This document shows positions 17,442 through 25,639 of a stretch of DNA of 58,320 nucleotides, piece by piece; within the stretch, counting starts at the first letter, position 1, and the number at the start of each line of letters is the position of its first letter. The position numbers and the translations under genes were made by a program. The notes below the pieces were generated by a model. The model worked only from the letters and a program-made list of their open reading frames with translations. It had not been told where the DNA came from and made no database searches. This stretch comes from Thermodesulfovibrio sp. (GTDB lineage: Bacteria > Nitrospirota > Thermodesulfovibrionia > Thermodesulfovibrionales > UBA6898), in NCBI GenBank assembly GCA_013824615.1, contig PNOC01000021.1:1-58320 (forward strand). The letters are read 5' to 3'.

Positions 17442-18266
17442 ATGCATACTTCCATAAGGGCTTTTGTCGCTTTTGTCATTGTTCTTTTTTCCCCCCTGAC
17501 TCCAGGTGCAGACGCGGTTACCCTGACCGGCAGCGGCTGCTCAGTGAGCACCGTCGGCTACCTTATCGATCTGGCAAAAGAATATGAAAAAGAGACCGGC
17601 GTCAAGATGCACATTGTCGGCGGCGGGAGCCCCAGCGGGCTAACCTCACTTGGGGCAGACAAGGTCGATTTCGCCGCCTCGTGCAAGGGACCTTCTCCCA
17701 AGAGTTCCCTGGACTTTGACTATATACCCGTCGCCTGGGACGCGCTGGTCTTCATCGTGCACAAATCGAACCCTCTGAACGATCTGACCCCGGAAAAGGT
17801 GATGGATATCTACAGCGGCTCATTCACGAACTGGAAACAGCTTGGCGGACCGGACATGAAGATCATATCCTATATTTCGGGTGCCGGATCCATGGGCGGT
17901 ATCGGGGAGTCGCTCTCCAAAATGGTCCTCAAAGGCAAAGAGGTTTCCGCAACGCGTAATTCTTCAGTGCAGGCGTCATCGGTTGCAATATGGGAACAGC
18001 TCGTCGAAAAAACACCCGGAGGCTTTGCCTCAACCGGTTTTTCGAGCGCAAAAAAACGCAATGTAAAGATGCTGAAGGTCAACGGGATAAGTCCCACAAA
18101 GGCGAACATCATCACCGACAGGTACCCTCTCAGAAGGCCCCTCTATATTGTTATGAAGAAGGATGCCAGCCCCGAGACCCGGAAATTTATTGAATATGTC
18201 CTGAGCAAAAAAGGCCAGTTCCTGATCTCTTCATATGGCATGGTTTCCCTTCCTGAAGTAAAATGA
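17442..18266 (+). CDS. PstS-like periplasmic substrate-binding protein
   Basis: This 274-residue protein has a signal peptide (MHTSIRAFVAFVIVLFSPL, cleavage near ADA) followed by a PBP-like fold related to phosphate/tungstate-binding proteins: LTGSGCSVSTVGYLIDLAKEY at the N-terminus, then DKVDFAASCKG, FIVHKSNPLNDLT, IYSGSFTNWKQLGG and ATRNSSVQ. The Cys in GSGCS is unusual. No ABC permease or ATPase is adjacent; instead the stop overlaps the start of a sensor kinase by 4 bases. It therefore probably serves as the ligand-binding partner of that kinase. The ATG at 17442 has a GGAGA ribosome binding site and fits the signal peptide better than upstream starts. Confidence 0.85.
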   Translation: MHTSIRAFVAFVIVLFSPLTPGADAVTLTGSGCSVSTVGYLIDLAKEYEKETGVKMHIVGGGSPSGLTSLGADKVDFAASCKGPSPKSSLDFDYIPVAWDALVFIVHKSNPLNDLTPEKVMDIYSGSFTNWKQLGGPDMKIISYISGAGSMGGIGESLSKMVLKGKEVSATRNSSVQASSVAIWEQLVEKTPGGFASTGFSSAKKRNVKMLKVNGISPTKANIITDRYPLRRPLYIVMKKDASPETRKFIEYVLSKKGQFLISSYGMVSLPEVK

Positions 18267-20524
18267 AGCTGACGCTTCAGAAACGCGTCACGTTCCTGAT
18301 CGCAGCTGTTGTCATAATGATCAGCGTGACCAGCTCTCTTCTTTTCCTCTCTTCCTATAAAAAAAGTATGGAGAGGGAGATCATCGCGAGGGGTATAACC
18401 ATGGCTGAATCCCTCTCCAGAGCTGTTGACGACGGCGTGGCGGCTGAGAATCTCGATCTAATAAAGAGTCTCGAAGACATTGTCCACACAAAGGATGTTA
18501 CGCTCTCCCAGGTGTATTCTTCCCTGTGGCTTGCCATAGATTCCTACCCCGCTGACAGACAGAGCGAGCCGCCTGCCCCTGCCGCCATCGAATACTTCAA
18601 GACCGAAAAAAATACTCATGCCTATTTTTTCACAAAAGACGGCCTCCTGTATGATTTCTATACCCCCATCTATTACGACTACGAACGAAACGGGCACAGG
18701 AACAAAGACCTGTTAATCGGCTATATACGGCTCACGCTTTCTTCTGAACAGTTCAGGGCAGCCTTGAAAAAAACTATAGCGACAAATATAGCAGTCTCAG
18801 GCCTGCTCGCGCTCATCGCCATCGCTCTGCTCAATGCCCTCATCAGGAAATACGTACTTCTGCCGGTCCTCACCCTCCACAAGTCTGTTTCCTCCTACAG
18901 GCAGGGCAATTTCCCCAGTGCTGTTCCGGTGCATGCGGACGACGAACTGGGAGAGCTTTCAGCTGAATTTAACGAGATGAGCCTTGCTTTGAAGGAGCGT
19001 GAAGAGAGGCTGTCTGAGGAAAAGGAACGTCTGACAGTTACCCTCCGGAGCATCGGCGACGCGGTGATCGTCACGGACACCGACGGTAAGATCACCCTGA
19101 TCAACAAAGTTGCTGAAAAGCATACGGGCTGGTCCATGCAGGAGGCATCCGGAATGCACCTCACCGAGGTCTTCAATATTATCAACGAAAAAACCCGCGT
19201 ACAGTGCGAAAACCCTGTTGACAAAGTTTTGGAGTCAGGGCTGATCGTCGGCCTGGCCAATCATACCGCTCTTATCAGAAAGGACGGCACCGAGATTATC
19301 ATCGAAGACAGTGCTGCGCCGATAAGGGACAGGTCGAGCAAGACCTCAGGCGTTGTACTCGTCTTCAGGGATGTCACGGAAAAACATAAGATGGAAGAGG
19401 AGCTTCTGAAGGTGGAAAAACTTGAATCAGTGGGGGTGCTGGCCGGAGGCATAGCCCATGATTTCAACAATCTGCTGACCTCAATTATCGGCAATATTAG
19501 CCTGGCCAAGCTCTATATTGATTCGGGGAACAAGGCACAGGAGCGGCTGGCGGACGCTGAGACAGCAACGATCAGAGCGACCAACCTGACGCAGCAGCTC
19601 CTGACATTTTCGAAGGGCGGGGCCCCGGTCAAGAAAATGACCTCAATCGTCGACATGGTCAGGGAATCGGCAGGCCTGACTCTGGCAGGAACAAACATAT
19701 CGCCTGAGTATTCTATAGCAGCAGAAGTATGGAATGTTGAGGTCGACCCGGGCCAGATCAGCCAGGTCTTTAACAATCTTATCATTAATGCGGTCCAGGC
19801 CATGCCAAAAGGGGGCACGATATGGTTTCAATTAAACAATGTCGTCCTCGGGCAGAATGAAGTGCCGCCCCTGCACGAAGGGAGATATGTAAAAATATCA
19901 GTCAAGGACACCGGAATCGGAATACCCAGGGAACACCTCCCTCATATTTTTGACCCCTATTTCACCACCAAGAAAAAAGGCAGCGGACTCGGACTGGCCA
20001 GTGTTTTTTCGATTATAAAAAGACACGACGGGCATATTACGGTTGAATCAATCCCGGCAGGGGGAACACACTTTCATGTCTATCTTCCCGCGTCTCCGAC
20101 TGCATCGGTTGCCGCGCCCCCTCCTGAAGAGGGTATTACACACGGCAGGGGGAGGATACTGGTGATGGACGATGAAAAAATGGTACGGGACATCTCAGGC
20201 GAAATGCTCCGGTCTCTGGGGTATGAGGCCTTCTTTGCCGAACACGGGGCAAGGGCTGTTGCAATGTATCAGGAGGCCTTCGATGCCGGAGAACCCTTTG
20301 ATGCGGTTATTATGGATCTTACGATACCCGGAGGTATGGGAGGCGGTGAGGCGATCGAAAAACTCCGGGCTATCCATCCGGACGTCAGGGCGGTTGTCTC
20401 AAGCGGTTATTCAAACGACCCGATAATGGCCTCCCATCAGGATTATGGTTTTAAGGCGGTCATGATTAAACCCTATAATCTCAAGAATTTCAGCACCGTG
20501 CTTCGGGAAGTATTAAAGCAGTAG
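18263..20524 (+). CDS. Transmembrane hybrid sensor histidine kinase
   Basis: This 753-residue protein has a membrane segment near 10-30, a periplasmic region to about 170, a second segment (about 170-190), HAMP (about 190-245), PAS (about 250-370), HisKA with His399 (GGIAHDFNN), an ATPase domain (DTGIGI, GSGLGLA) and a receiver with Asp685 (MDLTIPGG). Its overlap (ATGA) with the upstream binding-protein gene argues for a two-component sensing unit in which ligand-loaded binding protein contacts the periplasmic domain. That is an inference by analogy with other binding-protein-linked kinases. The transmitter-receiver part is paralogous to the kinase at 9105-12653. Confidence 0.93.
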   Translation: MKLTLQKRVTFLIAAVVIMISVTSSLLFLSSYKKSMEREIIARGITMAESLSRAVDDGVAAENLDLIKSLEDIVHTKDVTLSQVYSSLWLAIDSYPADRQSEPPAPAAIEYFKTEKNTHAYFFTKDGLLYDFYTPIYYDYERNGHRNKDLLIGYIRLTLSSEQFRAALKKTIATNIAVSGLLALIAIALLNALIRKYVLLPVLTLHKSVSSYRQGNFPSAVPVHADDELGELSAEFNEMSLALKEREERLSEEKERLTVTLRSIGDAVIVTDTDGKITLINKVAEKHTGWSMQEASGMHLTEVFNIINEKTRVQCENPVDKVLESGLIVGLANHTALIRKDGTEIIIEDSAAPIRDRSSKTSGVVLVFRDVTEKHKMEEELLKVEKLESVGVLAGGIAHDFNNLLTSIIGNISLAKLYIDSGNKAQERLADAETATIRATNLTQQLLTFSKGGAPVKKMTSIVDMVRESAGLTLAGTNISPEYSIAAEVWNVEVDPGQISQVFNNLIINAVQAMPKGGTIWFQLNNVVLGQNEVPPLHEGRYVKISVKDTGIGIPREHLPHIFDPYFTTKKKGSGLGLASVFSIIKRHDGHITVESIPAGGTHFHVYLPASPTASVAAPPPEEGITHGRGRILVMDDEKMVRDISGEMLRSLGYEAFFAEHGARAVAMYQEAFDAGEPFDAVIMDLTIPGGMGGGEAIEKLRAIHPDVRAVVSSGYSNDPIMASHQDYGFKAVMIKPYNLKNFSTVLREVLKQ

Positions 20525-20564
20525 TCTTCCACCAATAGCCGCCCTGACAAGGAGACCGTATACC

Positions 20565-21911
20565 ATGAAGTACGCTGTCACTGTCAGACTATTATGCATT
20601 TTTTTGCTTTTCCTTATTCTGCCTCAGCCCCTCCCTGCAGCAGAAAGGACGATTGCCCTTTTCTTCTGGGCTGAAGGCTGTCCCCATTGTGAACAGGAGA
20701 AGTCCTGGCTCCAGGGCCTTCAACGGAAATATCCGGAACTGGAGGTCCGGGCTTTCGAGGTCAGGCATAACAGTGATGGTGCCGCCCTTTTTTCCCGCAT
20801 GGCCGCTGCCTATGCGGTAACCATACAAGGGGTGCCCGCGATTTTTATCGGTGGCCTGCCGCCGGTCATCGGCTACCGGGGAGAGGATACTTCGGGCAGA
20901 GAGATTGAGGCGCAGATCCTTTTCTGCAGGACAAACCGCTGTGGTGATCCAGCCCAAAAACCCGAAAACAGGCCTCTCCCAGGAGGGTCCGGGGGGCAGG
21001 ACCTCCTGACCACGGCCGATGGACTCTGCAAACAGGACTCCGACTGCCCCGACGCAGAACCGACCGTCTCGCCCGACACGTTTATAACCCTGCCGTTTGC
21101 CGGCAGGATCGATCCCACAAAAACCGCACTGGTTTACCAGACACTTATCATCGCCGCACTCGACAGCTTCAACCCCTGCGCTTTTTTTGTACTCTTTACC
21201 CTGCTGGGACTGCTTATCCATGTCCAGTCGAGAAAAAGACTCCTGCTCGTGGGCGGGGTATTTGTTTTCTTCTCTGGGTTCATCTACTTCATCTTCATGG
21301 CGGCCTGGCTGAACATTTTTCTTCTGACAGGCCAGCTTATGGCAGTCACGATATTAGCCGGCGTCAGCGCCCTGATCATTGCGATAATCAATATAAAGGA
21401 TTTTTTCTTTTTCAAAAAGGGTGTATCGCTATCGATCCCCGACAGTGCAAAGCCCAAGCTCTTCGACCGGATGCGGAAGCTCCTTAAGGCAAACTCGTTA
21501 ACGGCAATTATTGCCGGAACAGTCGTACTGGCGGTCGCTGCCAGTGCTTACGAACTCTTCTGTACTGCAGGGTTCCCTATGATATACACAAGAATTCTGA
21601 CGCTGCACAAGCTCCCGAAGACATCATATTACCTGTATCTCGTGCTGTATAATGTTATCTATGTAATCCCTCTGGGACTGGTTGTCATCTTCTTTGCAAT
21701 GACTCTCGGGGCAAGAAAACTGACCGAGACCCAGGGGCAGGTGCTAAAGCTGATCTCCGGCATGATGATGCTCTGCCTGGGACTGCTGCTGCTTTTCAAA
21801 CCGGAACTTCTGAATAATATCTCTGCAACAACCGGCCTGTTGGGTGCAAGCCTGCTCCTGTCAGGGATCATGGTCTATCTCTCCGGAAAATTTTTCAAAC
21901 AGCGGTCCTGA
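20565..21911 (+). CDS. Thioredoxin-fold / CcdA-DsbD-type fusion protein
   Basis: The 448-residue protein starts with a signal or anchor segment, followed by a thioredoxin/glutaredoxin-like periplasmic domain with redox pair Cys39-Pro-His-Cys42 and a cis-Pro motif (GVPAIF). A Cys-rich linker leads to about six membrane segments of the CcdA/DsbD type, with conserved cysteines in SFNPCAFF and YELFCTAGFP. This arrangement carries electrons from cytoplasmic thioredoxin across the membrane to periplasmic targets. DsbD normally has its thioredoxin domain at the C-terminus, so this order is reversed. Candidate clients include c-type cytochromes such as those in the cbb3 operon, although nothing places it in that operon. 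Confidence 0.88.
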   Translation: MKYAVTVRLLCIFLLFLILPQPLPAAERTIALFFWAEGCPHCEQEKSWLQGLQRKYPELEVRAFEVRHNSDGAALFSRMAAAYAVTIQGVPAIFIGGLPPVIGYRGEDTSGREIEAQILFCRTNRCGDPAQKPENRPLPGGSGGQDLLTTADGLCKQDSDCPDAEPTVSPDTFITLPFAGRIDPTKTALVYQTLIIAALDSFNPCAFFVLFTLLGLLIHVQSRKRLLLVGGVFVFFSGFIYFIFMAAWLNIFLLTGQLMAVTILAGVSALIIAIINIKDFFFFKKGVSLSIPDSAKPKLFDRMRKLLKANSLTAIIAGTVVLAVAASAYELFCTAGFPMIYTRILTLHKLPKTSYYLYLVLYNVIYVIPLGLVVIFFAMTLGARKLTETQGQVLKLISGMMMLCLGLLLLFKPELLNNISATTGLLGASLLLSGIMVYLSGKFFKQRS

Positions 21912-21986
21912 TATATCTTCATATTATTTATCATTTCAGATTCTTCTGCAGTACAATACTTGTATGACTCAATCCATCAACATACG

Positions 21987-22607
21987 ATGATGAAGCCGCC
22001 AGAGATTTCGCGCAGAATAATAAATCACGAGAGGCGTATTTCGATAAAGCCAGGTGAGTTTTATGTCTCCGGAGAGGAAGTAATAATAACGACTCTGCTC
22101 GGTTCCTGCGTGGCCGCCTGTCTCTACGATCCTGTGATGCGGATTGCGGGCATGAACCATTTTCTCCTCGGCAACCGGCGGTATTCGAAAGATATGCCCA
22201 TCGCCATAACCGAGGCAGGAAGATATGGCATTTATGCCATGGAGCTGCTCATCAATGAGATGATGAAGCTGGGAGCGCAGAAATATAACCTCCGGGCAAA
22301 AGTTTTCGGAGGCGGGTCCGTTATACAGACTCCGGCAGACACCGATAATTTTTTCTGTGTGGGAGACGTTAACCGGAAATTCATTCTGGAGTTTCTGCGC
22401 AATGAAGGGCTTCCTCTGGTTGCTTCCGACCTCGGAGGAGACAGGGGACGGGTCATATACTTTTGTGCAGACGATTATTCAGTGTATGTACGAAAGATAC
22501 GAAAAACAGTAAACTATAAATTAGTGCAGAGAGAGAAAACCTTCTGGCAGAAGAGCATCGAAAAACAGGAACAACAGGCAGCAATACAACCGGACATCTG
22601 GCTGTAG
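21987..22607 (+). CDS. cheD: Chemoreceptor glutamine deamidase CheD
   Basis: The 206-residue protein has the CheD core: KPGEFYVSG, LLGSCVAACLYD with catalytic Cys41, and GMNHFLLG with His58, then KVFGGGSV and GRVIYF. CheD deamidates glutamines on chemoreceptors and interacts with CheC. No other chemotaxis gene is nearby, so it is an orphan copy. A TTG at 21960 is also in frame, but it lies only three bases after a TACAAT (-10 like) at 21952-21957; the ATG at 21987 is therefore preferred. No clear ribosome binding site is present. Confidence 0.9.
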   Translation: MMKPPEISRRIINHERRISIKPGEFYVSGEEVIITTLLGSCVAACLYDPVMRIAGMNHFLLGNRRYSKDMPIAITEAGRYGIYAMELLINEMMKLGAQKYNLRAKVFGGGSVIQTPADTDNFFCVGDVNRKFILEFLRNEGLPLVASDLGGDRGRVIYFCADDYSVYVRKIRKTVNYKLVQREKTFWQKSIEKQEQQAAIQPDIWL

Positions 22608-22684
22608 CCGCCTGCCGGAGTGGGATCAGCGGCGTTCTCGCCCCTTTCTACCGGATACATTTCGCACAGCATGAAAAAAGAGGC

Positions 22685-24475
22685 TCACTTCTTTTCCTTG
22701 CTGCTTTCTTCCTCAAGCAGTGCAACCCCTTCCTGTGCCCTTGGGTGCGAAGAGGCGATCGCCAGTGCCCGGGTGAAGTTTCCCCGTGCCCTCAACGGGC
22801 AGCCTATCTTCAGGTAAACGTGTCCTATCTCAGCGAGTATATCGGGGCTATTCGGCACCATCTCGAACGCGTGGGTCAGTGACTGCAATGCCTCTTTCAG
22901 TTTCCCGAGATTTTCAAGCCCCCAGCCGTAGTGAAAATGATACTCAGGCCTCGAACTGTCAAAATAGATAGCTGACGCAAACAAATGCACCGCCTCATCA
23001 AACTTCTTTTTTCTGAACTGGGCCTTGCCCTCTTCATATTTGCTCCGGGCTATCCCGGCATTAACGGCAAAGTCAGTATGGGCCACCCCCTCCTGGCCAC
23101 TGCGCCCGGAGGGGAGAACAGCATCAGCAGCAGAGTCCTCAGGTGCTGCAGGAGTACCAGGAATTCCAGTTGGCGTCTTACCCTGTGACAGGTCATATGC
23201 CATCCTTTTTTCATAGTCTTTCAGGGTCATATACGCATTGTTGATACATGAGAAAATATTGACCAGTTTTTCTTTTATATCATAGGGAAGGCCGATATGC
23301 ATGTCCGGATGAAAGGCCTTCGCCGCGCTGAAATACGCCTTTCTGATCTCTTCAGGACTCGCCTCATGACTCACCTCCAGCAGGCCATAATAGTCAATCC
23401 GGCTGGATTTTAAGTACATGCCATCTATTTTATCTATAATTTCACAGTACAGCTCCTCCTCCCCGCTGCTTACCAGGTGATCAGAAACTTCCGAAAGGGG
23501 TTTACCCGAATCTCTTGTCTCAAGAATTCTCGCCTCGAGAAGGGCATAAAAACACCGCAGGGTTTCTTCCATACTCAGGGAATATGCCCTGATAATGTCC
23601 CTAATCGTCGTCCTGCCATCCACATGCGACAGGATGGCCCTGTCAGCTGCATCGAGGTGTATATTCTGGAACAGATTAAGCGGGGTGGAGGAGAAATCGA
23701 CGATACTGTCGGGAAGATATTTTTTCAGCAGTTCTGTATCAGCGCCCTTTTTCACCTCCCGGTATATGAGTTCAGCTACGGCCAGTTCCAAGGTTACCGG
23801 TGGCTGCACGGAAAAACCTGCTTCAAGGAACTCGAACTCTGCATCAGGCAGGGTGAAAAGGCTCTCGACAATCCTCACTGCCTGAAGCGCTGCAGCCCCG
23901 AGCAGTTCAGAGGGCCTGAGGAACCCTGATGAAACAAGGATCGAAACGTACCGCTCATGAGAACTCTCTTTTCTCTTTGCAGTCCGGGTATATTGTTCCG
24001 GTGAAATTCTGCCCTCTCTCAAAAGAACATCTCCGAGCCGGTCCTCATCCTGATTTGATTCCGCGTAAACAATATTACCGTTCTTTATATAAATCTTCTT
24101 GCTGACCGTTCCGAAATGAATATTCAATACACCGTTTATTAGCGTACGCTGAAACCCGATAAGCAGATCCGACAGCCGGTAAAGCCCGAAGTTGCCGGTA
24201 AGCATCCCCTTTTTAACAATACCGGCACGGATGGTATCAGCCTGACTTTTTGCCCAGATCACCTCCCCCTCCTGATGGATATTGAGTGCCTCGACATTAA
24301 GGACAACGCGGTCTCCTGCATTCAGTATCCCGACTGCCTCGACAATAATCCCCAGGCTGTTCAGCGAATAATCGGTCGTTTTTGCTCTGTACGAACGCCC
24401 ATTGATGAGCAGCTCAAAAGCCGCATCGAAAGGGTATCTCCTGAAGACCCTGATGTCGATATCTCTCTCAATCAT
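22685..24475 (-). CDS. PilZ-like / DUF4388 / J-domain / TPR protein
   Basis: The 596-residue cytoplasmic protein has an unusual domain order. A PilZ-like domain (about 8-90) has FRRYPFDAAFEL and DYSLNSLGI; the usual Gly of D-x-S-x-x-G is Ser40, so c-di-GMP binding is doubtful. A DUF4388 (PATAN-type) domain (about 93-220) contains GVLNIHFGTVSKKIYIKNG. A J domain (about 360-428) has the HPD motif at 389-391 that stimulates Hsp70. TPR-like helices (about 475-590) finish the protein. It may link a signalling input to DnaK recruitment. It is last in the leftward unit 28758-22685, 20 bases after the M20 peptidase gene, and has an AGGAG ribosome binding site. Confidence 0.88.
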   Translation of the reverse strand: MIERDIDIRVFRRYPFDAAFELLINGRSYRAKTTDYSLNSLGIIVEAVGILNAGDRVVLNVEALNIHQEGEVIWAKSQADTIRAGIVKKGMLTGNFGLYRLSDLLIGFQRTLINGVLNIHFGTVSKKIYIKNGNIVYAESNQDEDRLGDVLLREGRISPEQYTRTAKRKESSHERYVSILVSSGFLRPSELLGAAALQAVRIVESLFTLPDAEFEFLEAGFSVQPPVTLELAVAELIYREVKKGADTELLKKYLPDSIVDFSSTPLNLFQNIHLDAADRAILSHVDGRTTIRDIIRAYSLSMEETLRCFYALLEARILETRDSGKPLSEVSDHLVSSGEEELYCEIIDKIDGMYLKSSRIDYYGLLEVSHEASPEEIRKAYFSAAKAFHPDMHIGLPYDIKEKLVNIFSCINNAYMTLKDYEKRMAYDLSQGKTPTGIPGTPAAPEDSAADAVLPSGRSGQEGVAHTDFAVNAGIARSKYEEGKAQFRKKKFDEAVHLFASAIYFDSSRPEYHFHYGWGLENLGKLKEALQSLTHAFEMVPNSPDILAEIGHVYLKIGCPLRARGNFTRALAIASSHPRAQEGVALLEEESSKEKK

Positions 24476-24495
24476 ACCTGCTCCTGCTGATCAGT

Positions 24496-25626
24496 CTAAA
24501 TCGGCTCATGCCTCAGATCGCCCATCGCCGTGATGCATTCAAGCAGTACGTGGCAGCCATCGTAGAGGTCCTTGAGCAGGATAAACTCATCCGTGGAGTG
24601 GACCTTCTGCATGCCGGTCGAGATATTGACCGCATAAATACTGTTCTGATTAAAGATATTGGCATCTGAGCCCCCACCCGTCAGGGCAGGGACAGGTTCG
24701 ATGCCGCATCGTCTGAACGCAGCCTTCAGCAGTTCCATGAACGGCCCCTCAGAACTCAGGCTGAAGGAGCGGTATTCTTCCCGTTCCCTGATATCCAGGG
24801 TCGCCTTATACCGGTCGGCAATCTCCCGGGCTGTCCCGAAAATCCGGTCTCTCGTCGCCCTGAGAACTGCCTCCTCGTGACTTCTTATTTCACCGTGCAG
24901 TACAACCTCCTTCGGCACGACATTGGTGGCTGTTCCCCCGCTGATGAGGCCGATATTGGCCGTAGTCATCGGATCGATCCTGCCGTCCGGGACAGCGGCA
25001 GCGATAGCCCCTGCCACCCTGATCGCACTCAGTCCGAGTTCAGGCTCTATGCCGGCATGTGCAGGCCTGCCAACTATCCGCATCTCATACGTAATATGGG
25101 TCGGCGCTCCGACAATTATTTTTCCGACACTGCCTGAGGAATCCAGCACAAGCGCCTGCCTGCTCCTGATCCTGCTGTAATCAAGATTCTTGGCCCCGAA
25201 CAACCCCCGCTCCTCAGCTGAAGTGAAGACTACCTCAATATCGCCGTGCGGAAGGTCCTGCTCCCTGATTACATCAAGCGCCTCCAGTACCTGGGCAATG
25301 GCACTCTTATCGTCAGAGCCGAGCACCGTGTCTCCGGTCGACCGGACCATCTCCTCGTCGATCGAGATCCTGATGCCTTCTGTCGGCTCTATCGTATCCA
25401 TATGGGCGCTCAGGAGCAGGGGCTCTGTTTCAGGCCTTGTGCCCTGCTTCAGACCTATGAGGTTGAAAGACTCCTGATACTCCTGCACCAACACCCTGCA
25501 GCCTGCCTGCTCCAGCCTCTTTATCAGAAATGCGCCTATATCTCTTTCAGAGAAGGAAGGTGAATTTATCTCTGCAAGTTCGAGAAAAGTCTTCAGCAGT
25601 CTCTGTTCATTTATCAGGTTTTTCAT
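24496..25626 (-). CDS. M20 family metallopeptidase (PepT-like)
   Basis: This 376-residue cytoplasmic di-zinc peptidase has the ligands and catalytic residues in LLSAHMDTIEP, GSDDKSAIAQ, TSAEERGLFG, LDSSG and the late TGGGSDANIF segment. Its pattern matches the PepT-like tripeptide/dipeptidase branch of M20 rather than DapE or ArgE. The dimerisation domain lies in the middle (about 175-290). It sits 13 bases after the radical SAM gene. Confidence 0.9.
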   Translation of the reverse strand: MKNLINEQRLLKTFLELAEINSPSFSERDIGAFLIKRLEQAGCRVLVQEYQESFNLIGLKQGTRPETEPLLLSAHMDTIEPTEGIRISIDEEMVRSTGDTVLGSDDKSAIAQVLEALDVIREQDLPHGDIEVVFTSAEERGLFGAKNLDYSRIRSRQALVLDSSGSVGKIIVGAPTHITYEMRIVGRPAHAGIEPELGLSAIRVAGAIAAAVPDGRIDPMTTANIGLISGGTATNVVPKEVVLHGEIRSHEEAVLRATRDRIFGTAREIADRYKATLDIREREEYRSFSLSSEGPFMELLKAAFRRCGIEPVPALTGGGSDANIFNQNSIYAVNISTGMQKVHSTDEFILLKDLYDGCHVLLECITAMGDLRHEPI

Positions 25627-25639
25627 AACCGTGTCATGT

